Notes under the pieces: model-generated
Told to the model about the DNA's origin: nothing
The model's database searches: none
Seen by the model: only the letters and a program-made list of their open reading frames with translations
Assembly: GCA_934635045.1 (NCBI GenBank)
Contig: CAKTZA010000005.1
Span: forward strand, 28,277 to 92,276
Source: an uncultured Kiritimatiellota bacterium
GTDB taxonomy: Bacteria > Verrucomicrobiota > Kiritimatiellia > RFP12 > UBA1067
DNA: 64,000 nt
Direction of reading: 5' to 3'
Program-made: the position numbers and the translations under genes
In this document: positions 58,196 through 64,000 of the stretch, piece by piece
How the letters are laid out: each line of letters begins with the position of its first letter
Position numbering within the stretch: position 1 is the first letter of the stretch

Positions 58196-59104
58196 CTACG
58201 CGGGCGTCACCGCGACGGGTTCGAGAATCCAGCGCTTGTTGAACCAGTACCAGTCGCCGGGGCGTTCGCGTATGGCGGCGTCCAGGATCCGCATCACCTC
58301 GCGCGTCAGGCGCACGGCCTCGGCCTTCTTGTCCGTCGCCTGCGGATCGGGCCGCAGCGTCGCGAGGTGGTTGAAGACGTGGCGGCCGTTTTCGCGGCGC
58401 ATCTGCGCGACGACGATCGGCGCGTTGCTGCGGACGGCGAACATCGCCCCCGCGTGCGAGACGTTGGCCGTACCGCCGAAGAAGTCGGCCGAGACGTCCG
58501 GCTTGCGCACGCGCAGGTCGGGCAGGATCGCGAACGCGCGTCCCGCCGACAGCTTCTCCCTGATCTGGACGAGCGTCTCGCGGCAGCCTCGGTCCAACAC
58601 CTCGATGTCGCCGTACTGGCGCTTCATCCAGGCGTCGAGCTTCGGGTTGCGCTGACGCGCGGCAATCGCGAAGAGCGGCAGCCCGTACTTCGCCATCGAC
58701 CACGCCGCCATGTACCAGTTGCCCGAATGCGGCACCATGATGACGACGCCCCTCCCCTCGTCGACGTAGGCCTGAAGCCTGTCCTTGTAAAGGGCCCCGT
58801 CAACGACGTGGCGATCCATCCACGCCCGGTCGAGGCGCGGCGCGCGCATCATCTCGACGCCGGTCTGGAGGACGTTCTGCAGCGACTGGACGGCGACCGC
58901 CGTCGCCTCCTTTTCGCTCATCGCGGGGAAGACGCTGCGGATGCGCGCGAGCGTCCGCGCGCGCTTGAAGCCGAAGACACGGAATGCCGCCCAGCCGAGC
59001 GCACGCGCCGCCGCCGTCGCGAGCGGATAGGGAATGGCGTTCACGAGCGCGCAGGCCGTCCGCAGCGCACCGTACTCCAGGTTGATCGTGAGGCGCGACT
59101 TCAC
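58196..59104 (-). CDS. LpxL/HtrB-family acyltransferase homologue with altered motif
   Basis: The 302-residue protein has an N-terminal hydrophobic segment (about 10-45) and the family layout (VMVPHSGNWYMA, AIAARQRNPKLDAWMKRQYG, ILPDLRVRKPDVSADFFGG, WYWFNKRWI). In active lipid A acyltransferases the motif is H(x4)D/E (often HFGNWE). Here it is HSGNWY, so the usual acid is replaced by Tyr. Either the acid comes from elsewhere or the protein has another role. The start overlaps the stop of the RnfG-like gene (59101-59104). Confidence 0.8.
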   Translation of the reverse strand: MKSRLTINLEYGALRTACALVNAIPYPLATAAARALGWAAFRVFGFKRARTLARIRSVFPAMSEKEATAVAVQSLQNVLQTGVEMMRAPRLDRAWMDRHVVDGALYKDRLQAYVDEGRGVVIMVPHSGNWYMAAWSMAKYGLPLFAIAARQRNPKLDAWMKRQYGDIEVLDRGCRETLVQIREKLSAGRAFAILPDLRVRKPDVSADFFGGTANVSHAGAMFAVRSNAPIVVAQMRRENGRHVFNHLATLRPDPQATDKKAEAVRLTREVMRILDAAIRERPGDWYWFNKRWILEPVAVTPA

Positions 59105-59613
59105 AGCTTCCTCTGCGCATCGGCGATTGCGCGGCAGACGGCGCGGGAGGTGATGGTCGCGGACGTGATCGCCTCGATTGCGCCGCCGTCCTTCTTCACC
59201 GCGAGCGACGAACCATCCTTCCCCGCGAACTGGTCGGCAAATTCGGGCGTGGTGAGCTTCATGCCGAGGCCCGGAGTCTCGGCCGCCGCGAGCGTCCGGT
59301 AGCAGACGAGCGTCCGCTTGTCCGCCCGGAAGCCGACCATCAGCACGATGTCGCCGCCGTAGCCGCCGGCGTCCGCGCCCTTCGCCGCGTAGCCGACGAC
59401 CTTCCCGGCGGCGTCCTTGCCGACGAAGACGTCGCCCTCTACGGCGACGGTCGCCGTCTCGGACGGCAGCACGGCCTTGACGGCCTTCTGCTCGTTCGCC
59501 GCCGCCGTCGCCGCAATCGGCCCGGCCGTCAGCGCGTTCACGTACGCGAGCACCGCCGCGCAGATGCCGGAGATGAGCGTCAGGGACAGGACAAGATGAA
59601 TGGTCTTTTTCAT
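59101..59613 (-). CDS. RnfG/NqrC-like FMN-binding protein
   Basis: The 170-residue protein has one N-terminal membrane helix (about 5-27) and a periplasmic FMN-binding domain ending AIEAITSATITSRAVCRAI. In RnfG and NqrC a threonine in the SGATxT-like motif carries covalent FMN; here the motif is TSATITS (150-156). Other family blocks are AKGADAGGYGGDIVLMVGF and ETPGLGMKL. No other rnf or nqr gene, and no ApbE flavin transferase, is nearby. The -10 box ends 6 bases before its ATG. Confidence 0.85.
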   Translation of the reverse strand: MKKTIHLVLSLTLISGICAAVLAYVNALTAGPIAATAAANEQKAVKAVLPSETATVAVEGDVFVGKDAAGKVVGYAAKGADAGGYGGDIVLMVGFRADKRTLVCYRTLAAAETPGLGMKLTTPEFADQFAGKDGSSLAVKKDGGAIEAITSATITSRAVCRAIADAQRKL

Positions 59614-59619
59614 GCGCAG

Positions 59620-59625
59620 ATTATA
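59620..59625 (-). promoter_or_regulatory. Start-proximal -10 box (RnfG-like gene)
   Basis: TATAAT in ATATGATATAAT on the minus strand ends 6 bases before the ATG at 59613. No Shine-Dalgarno is present. Confidence 0.62.
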
Positions 59626-59639
59626 TCATATATGAACGC

Positions 59640-60680
59640 CTACGGGCGGCGTTCGCCGAGATTGCCGGGATCGGGGCAGAGGTTCGTCTTCATGTCCCAT
59701 TCGAGATTGCGGTCGAGCGGTGTCGGGTTGAGGTAGTAGACCATTTCAAATCCATTGAGCGGATAGCCGCCGCCGCCCAGCAGTTTCGGGTTTCGGTAGA
59801 TCTTGCCGTAGAAAGCCTCGACGATCTCGCCACGCTCATTGCGTCGTGTACGGATGCGGAAAGCGAACGAGAGATTATTGTCGTCGCTCGCTTGACGCTT
59901 GAGCTTCGTGTCCATGTCCGCCCAGACAAGGTGTTGCGGACGGAACCCAGTCTCTGGCGCCGTGCGGATGCGCAGCGTTTCCGACGGATCGGAAACATAC
60001 CCGACCAGTCCATTTCCCTCGCCCGTGAAACGGATTTCGACCTCATCGCGCCAGATCTTCTGAAGTTTGTCCCATTCGTAAAGGCTACCTTCTCCCCGCT
60101 CCGTTCGACGATGGACGAGTTCTATGTCAGCGCGCTCGCCCTTCCCCAGCGGCGGTAGCCAGTCGCCCTGCATGAGGTCGTAGGCAACTGTGTTCGTCCC
60201 GGCGGGATAGAGCCCGTTCTCATTCCACCTCTCGATCCATTTGGCGCAGAGCGGAATCGGATTTCCCATCTTCCGCATGACAATGCGGACATCGTTCGTC
60301 ACGATCCACCTTTCCGGCACGAAAAGTCGGATCATGCTGACCGCGACGCCCTTCCACTCGCCCTTGTCGCCATAAAGGATGACGGGCTGAGGCTTGTAAT
60401 ACTCGGACTGATCCTTTATCGTGCACCATACCTCGCCGCAATTTGAGTCTCCCCTAAACTCGGCTATTCCGTCCACAGACGTCTTGGCAAACTTTGGATT
60501 GGATTTCACTCCTTCAGTCCATGAATATGTCCGATGCTGAAAGCCTGCCCGAACGGTGGCATTCGTTAGCGGGAGATGGGTTTCGGCATCAAAGACCTTT
60601 ACCTTGAATGCCAGTTCCTGGGCAAGCCCAAGACTAAAGGCCATGCTTACCAACACTGTCATCACTTTTGTGCTTTTCAT
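59640..60680 (-). CDS. Secreted protein of unknown function, paralogue of 61029-62003
   Basis: The 346-residue protein has a signal peptide (about 1-20) and then a transthyretin/CarboxypepD_reg-like beta domain (about 22-130; FKVKVFDAETHLPLTNATV, SVDGIAEFRGDSNCGEVWC). The second half ends GGYPLNGFEMVYYLNPTPLDRNLE, which resembles the end of the neighbouring 61029-62003 protein (GGFRIISLFNSTPNDTNLE). AAGGAGG precedes the ATG at 60680, which overlaps the previous stop (ATGA). No enzyme motif is recognised. Confidence 0.65.
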   Translation of the reverse strand: MKSTKVMTVLVSMAFSLGLAQELAFKVKVFDAETHLPLTNATVRAGFQHRTYSWTEGVKSNPKFAKTSVDGIAEFRGDSNCGEVWCTIKDQSEYYKPQPVILYGDKGEWKGVAVSMIRLFVPERWIVTNDVRIVMRKMGNPIPLCAKWIERWNENGLYPAGTNTVAYDLMQGDWLPPLGKGERADIELVHRRTERGEGSLYEWDKLQKIWRDEVEIRFTGEGNGLVGYVSDPSETLRIRTAPETGFRPQHLVWADMDTKLKRQASDDNNLSFAFRIRTRRNERGEIVEAFYGKIYRNPKLLGGGGYPLNGFEMVYYLNPTPLDRNLEWDMKTNLCPDPGNLGERRP

Positions 60681-61057
60681 TCTGTAGCCTCCTTAATGTG
60701 CTTGAAGAAATCCTGAACATAGCGGTATTCGACGTTCTTGATGTCAGAATGCCGCCATTGAGGTTCATCGTCCTTTGTCGGCCAACCGTGCTTGGCCTTT
60801 TCTAAATACTCATAGTTGACAAAGCCGTCAAGCGCATTCCGCCCCGCCGCGAAGGACTCGGCCGGGATGGCGTCGCCCAGCATCTTCGCCCGCAGCTCCG
60901 CATCCGCGAAATCCAGCACGTTCGTCGAGGCCATCCGCTCGTCGTCGAACGAGGTGAAGAGCGGACAGCAACAAACAAGCGAAGCCATAGCAAAGGCATC
61001 TGACACACAGAGGCTGCGGAGTGTTCCTTCATCTTCCTGAACGCAATAGACTGTCAT
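60677..61057 (-). pseudogene. Fragment related to the C-terminus of the alpha/beta-hydrolase protein
   Basis: The frame of up to 130 residues starts at ATG 61057 (TTG 61069 is possible) and overlaps the end of the 61029-62003 gene. Its last 90 residues (VLDFADAELRAKMLG, HGWPTKDDEPQWRHSDIKN) align in order with the tail of the 62000-64000 protein (RMSDADFRTNTVF, NGWPYRAKYPGRWLHSDMKD). It has no hydrolase core and no signal peptide, so it looks like the remains of a duplicated copy, or a displaced C-terminal module, followed by its own partner gene at 59640-60680. Confidence 0.6.
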
Positions 61058-62003
61058 TCTTCGGCTCAAGGTTCGTGTCGTTCGGCGTCGAGTTGAACAG
61101 GCTGATTATGCGGAAACCGCCAAGCCCATTCCTTTTCCCAGAAAAATCAACAGACATCACAAGCGAATAATTGGCTTTTTGCAACTTTCCCAACGAGTCA
61201 ACTTCACAACGACTTCTGACAACCCAACAATTTCGCCTATCAAAAAGACCTTGAATTCTCTCCGCATAAGCAGCCTTTTTTTCATAAAATAGAGCCGCCT
61301 GTTTGTACGCAGCTTTAGGATCTGCATCATACGGCCCTTTAAACGCACTCTCTAAACAAACAGGCATACAATAATAGCCAGAATATGGGCCGTCAAATCG
61401 TATGCGTATCCCCATTCCTTCATAGTCAGGAATCCATTTGCCGTTCCAGTCAATGCTCACCTCAAAGTCTACTGTCCGACCTGCGCCATGCGGCGCAACA
61501 TAATCACCCACCTCCAGATCAAACCCAATCCAAGTGTTAAGATGCTGCGTGTAAACGAACTCGCCTGAAAGATTTTTGTTCAAAGGCGTTCGGACGCGTC
61601 GCAGCAACATTTGCTCTTCATTGTCAAACGGTTGCCATTTTTCACCTATGACCGCTCGTTCTGCCCCCATAGTGGCGAAGCATAATTTCCTTACAGACGG
61701 ATAATAGCCCATCTTGGATGCAACTATTTCGATTTCATCGCCACAGGTCTTTCCTTCGACAACAACCACGCCATTCGTATCCGTCACTCCATTTACCCAA
61801 TATCCTTTGGGACGAAAATTCATGCCCATGAAAACGTTCACATCCGCATTCGTGACATTACAGCCAGATTCATCCAGGACATGGACACGAAAACGTGTTT
61901 GCGCACCGATTTTTCTCGCCAAGCGGTAATCCGGATCTTTTTTCAACGCCAAGGTCGTCATCGCAACGGATGTCAATGCGCACACACACAGGAATTTCTT
62001 CAC
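61029..62003 (-). CDS. Secreted protein of unknown function, low-GC
   Basis: The 324-residue protein starts at GTG 62003, which overlaps the hydrolase stop (GTGA). A signal peptide (about 1-19) is followed by a transthyretin-like domain (about 38-115; FRVHVLDESGCNVTNADV, NGVTDTNGVVVVEGKTCGDE). The rest has no known motif. Base composition is clearly more AT-rich than the neighbours, especially 61130-61400, which suggests recent acquisition. It is paired with the hydrolase upstream, as the 59640 gene is paired with the hydrolase fragment. Confidence 0.65.
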   Translation of the reverse strand: MKKFLCVCALTSVAMTTLALKKDPDYRLARKIGAQTRFRVHVLDESGCNVTNADVNVFMGMNFRPKGYWVNGVTDTNGVVVVEGKTCGDEIEIVASKMGYYPSVRKLCFATMGAERAVIGEKWQPFDNEEQMLLRRVRTPLNKNLSGEFVYTQHLNTWIGFDLEVGDYVAPHGAGRTVDFEVSIDWNGKWIPDYEGMGIRIRFDGPYSGYYCMPVCLESAFKGPYDADPKAAYKQAALFYEKKAAYAERIQGLFDRRNCWVVRSRCEVDSLGKLQKANYSLVMSVDFSGKRNGLGGFRIISLFNSTPNDTNLEPKNDSLLRSGR

Positions 62004-64000
62004 CTTAGCTCGCCTTTCTCAATGAGTTGTTCAAAGAGTTTGTAGACAAAATAATATGCCGCATCTTTCATGTCTGAATGAAGCCACCTACCTGGATATT
62101 TCGCCCTGTAGGGCCAACCATTTGGCCTTGCTATACCACGAGACGAATCATCGTTCATGTCTATCATTTCTGCGGACAACAATTCACCGCCGAAAGCCGT
62201 CGCCCCTGCCGCCGGCGTCAGCGCGGGGATGCCGAGCGCAAGGTGCGCCGCGCGGACGGGCAGCGGGATCGCCGGCTCGTCCATGCTCGCGGGGTGGCAT
62301 CGGAAGACCGTGTTCGTGCGGAAGTCGGCGTCAGACATCCGCCGCGCCTCGGCGACGGAGACCTTCGCGACGCCGCGCCAGTCCTCCTCCACGTTCCAGC
62401 CCGACCAGTCCGTCGCCCCCGCGCCGACGCCGATCCCGCGCCCCTTGAAGAGCTCCTGCTTGTGCCAGCTGTGGTGGGAGAGCGAGCCGAGAACGCCCGT
62501 GAGGACGCCCACGTCGTTGTCCGGCGCGAGCTCCAGGACCTCGTCGCCCGTCGAGTAGAAGTTCACGGCGACGGGAAGCGCCTTCGGGAACAGCCCCGGC
62601 CAGCCGAGCCTCCTCCGATCGTCGCCCGGATCCGCCGCGAACAGCCTGTGCCAGTTCGCCGCCCAGCTGTTCGCCGGGTACTCCTCCCAGTCCGGGTGGA
62701 CGAGCTGAGGCGCGCGGAGAGACGGGCCCGCGTCGTAGGCCTCCGCCGGGACGGCCGAGTTGCACATGAGGTAGCGCGAGACGGCGAGCCCGTGGTCCTG
62801 GATCATGGACGAGACGACCATGTTGCCGAGCGAGTGCGCCATGACGACCTTCTCGCCGGGAATGCCCTTGAGGATGGGCGCAAGGCCTGCGGCGACGGCA
62901 AACGCGTTCGAGGCGTTCTCGTGGTAGTTGGCCGGGCTTCCGATGTCGCTGCGCCAGTCCACGTTGCAGAAGTCGACCCGTGCGCCCGAAAGCCACAGCC
63001 TCTTGAAGAGGGCGTCGCCCCATTTCCCGGCGTCCGCCTCCGACACGTTGGCGCCGTGCAGGAAAACGAGCCGCCGGACAGCATGGACGACATCCGGGTT
63101 GTTCGGCGGAACGCCGTCGCACGTCGCGCGCCTCTCCGACTGCCCCGACAGGTGGCGACCGTTGTACCACCGGTACATCTTCCGCACGCTGTCGATGGAA
63201 CAGGGCAGGCGCTCGCGGTAGACCTCCTGGCCTCCGACGGACACGGACACCTCCGGCGACGTCCAGCAGTCGACGGAAGCGACGGCCTCGAACGCGAAGA
63301 CCGACTGCGGCTCCGCGCCGAGCTCGCCGAGGCCCGTCCACTCCGCCGGAAGGCCGTAGAGCCGCGCCGCGTGAAGCGGCTCGCCCGATGTCGTGGAGAC
63401 GTCCGCGCGGTAGACGTCGCCGACGCGGGCGGGCGGGACGTTGACGAGGCAGTAGCGGAGGTTCGCGCCAGCCGCGCGGATCTTCACGTCAACGGCCTTC
63501 CCGTAGGCGGCGACGAGCGGAGAGGCGTCCAGCCGCACGGGGAAGAGGTTCACGAGGTCGAGCCGCCCCTTCACGTTCGCGAGGCCCACGTCCGGCTCGA
63601 CGTTCGGACGGCGGTCGGACATCTGCCCGACGTAGTCGCCCTTGTCGCAGTCCTCGTTCGTCCAGAATCGGAACAGGCGTCCGTCCACGCGCGCACGGAG
63701 GTCGCCGTCGCCAACCGCATTGTCGCTGTCGTAGTCCGGCAGAAGCAGGGGCTCGATCGCCGTCAGCCGCTGGCGGGCGACGTCCTCGACGAACCGGCCA
63801 TTGAACACGCCCCAGTAGCGGAAGACGAGCGTCGCCGCGCCGGGGGCGGACGCCGTGACGGAGACAGCCGTCCGTGAAGTCGCGGCGTCCGTCGCGCCGC
63901 CCACGAGCCGCCGCCACGCGGCAAGCGAGACGTCCAGCGGCCCGCCGTCCGAGGACGCGAGCTGGCGGTAGGCGTTCTGTCCGGGACTCCACGCCCAGAG
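62000..64000 (-). CDS. Large protein with alpha/beta-hydrolase (lipase-like) domain, 5' end outside window
   Basis: The frame is open to the right edge; GTG 63904 is only the first possible start inside the window. At least 666 residues are visible. The N-terminal visible part is beta-rich (RYWGVFNGRFVEDVARQRL, VNLFPVRLDASPLVA). The hydrolase starts around LVFLHGANVSEADAGKWGDA, with the nucleophile elbow VVMAHSLGNMVVSSMI, and a candidate catalytic histidine in SHHSWHKQEL. The C-terminus has NGWPYRAKYPGRWLHSDMKD. Esterase or lipase activity is inferred from the fold. Its tail is duplicated downstream at 60677-61057. Confidence 0.72.
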   Translation of the reverse strand, partial: LWAWSPGQNAYRQLASSDGGPLDVSLAAWRRLVGGATDAATSRTAVSVTASAPGAATLVFRYWGVFNGRFVEDVARQRLTAIEPLLLPDYDSDNAVGDGDLRARVDGRLFRFWTNEDCDKGDYVGQMSDRRPNVEPDVGLANVKGRLDLVNLFPVRLDASPLVAAYGKAVDVKIRAAGANLRYCLVNVPPARVGDVYRADVSTTSGEPLHAARLYGLPAEWTGLGELGAEPQSVFAFEAVASVDCWTSPEVSVSVGGQEVYRERLPCSIDSVRKMYRWYNGRHLSGQSERRATCDGVPPNNPDVVHAVRRLVFLHGANVSEADAGKWGDALFKRLWLSGARVDFCNVDWRSDIGSPANYHENASNAFAVAAGLAPILKGIPGEKVVMAHSLGNMVVSSMIQDHGLAVSRYLMCNSAVPAEAYDAGPSLRAPQLVHPDWEEYPANSWAANWHRLFAADPGDDRRRLGWPGLFPKALPVAVNFYSTGDEVLELAPDNDVGVLTGVLGSLSHHSWHKQELFKGRGIGVGAGATDWSGWNVEEDWRGVAKVSVAEARRMSDADFRTNTVFRCHPASMDEPAIPLPVRAAHLALGIPALTPAAGATAFGGELLSAEMIDMNDDSSRGIARPNGWPYRAKYPGRWLHSDMKDAAYYFVYKLFEQLIEKGELR

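Overview
The window is about 64 kb of GC-rich bacterial chromosome, almost wholly coding. It looks like a Gram-negative, Kiritimatiellota-type member of the Planctomycetes-Verrucomicrobia-Chlamydiae group. The grounds are a Minf_1886-family protein, many secreted glycoside hydrolases, divergent regulators that join a LacI-like sensor to an AraC-type DNA-binding domain, formylglycine-enzyme-like secreted proteins, an autotransporter-repeat protein and a RAYT-type transposase. The phylum is inferred from gene content, not from a marker gene. No rRNA, tRNA or CRISPR was seen, and no gap reaches 300 bases. The longest gaps are 35349-35582 (an attenuator), 17770-17945, 31769-31906, 42523-42659, 55782-55910 and 15341-15433.

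Layout, left to right. 1-2038 (+): a histidine kinase, cut by the window edge, and its NarL-type response regulator. 2046-5284 (-): hexokinase, a SurA/PpiC-like foldase and rlmN. 5356-6843 (-): a GH39-like secreted hydrolase. 6905-7889 (-): a frameshifted, truncated AAA/PD-(D/E)XK gene. 7918-17769 (-): an envelope-lipid operon fabH-fabF-fabZ-hisD-acyltransferase-glycosyltransferase-lactonase-hrpB, with several ATGA overlaps. 17946-31768 (-): a saccharide-degradation locus (two FGE-like proteins, a giant DUF6259-CBM-CBM-propeller enzyme, GH78, GH2, and a GH43-like lipoprotein), with an AraC/XylR-type regulator diverging at 31907. 33103-35348 (-): pheA and a DAHP synthase, preceded by an aromatic-amino-acid attenuator. 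35583-41253 (-): dnaX-nfeD-Minf_1886-rsgA-phosphoesterase-cstA. 41281-42522 (-): an iron alcohol dehydrogenase. 42660-46547 (-): a Tad-like pilin operon whose last ORF is a RAYT transposase fused in frame to a TadE-like protein and holding two REPIN-like elements. 46627-55781 (-): a second saccharide locus (autotransporter-repeat protein, Tat-exported GH20-like protein, GH95-like, GH2), again with a divergent AraC/XylR-type regulator (55911-57047). 57058-58182 (+): a membrane-linked phosphoesterase. 58196-59613 (-): an acyltransferase homologue and an orphan RnfG-like protein. 59640-64000 (-): an alpha/beta-hydrolase protein followed by a partly duplicated module of lower GC.

The strongest observations are three. 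First, a complete leader-peptide attenuator stands before the DAHP synthase-pheA operon: a sigma70 promoter, a 25-codon leader with seven aromatic codons in an 11-codon run, mutually exclusive hairpins and a U-tract. Second, the RAYT ORF carries two in-frame inverted REP pairs and is fused to a pilus gene. Third, at least eight genes have a TATAAT/TATACT box ending only 6-9 bases before the start codon, with no Shine-Dalgarno sequence, which suggests that leaderless transcripts are common here.
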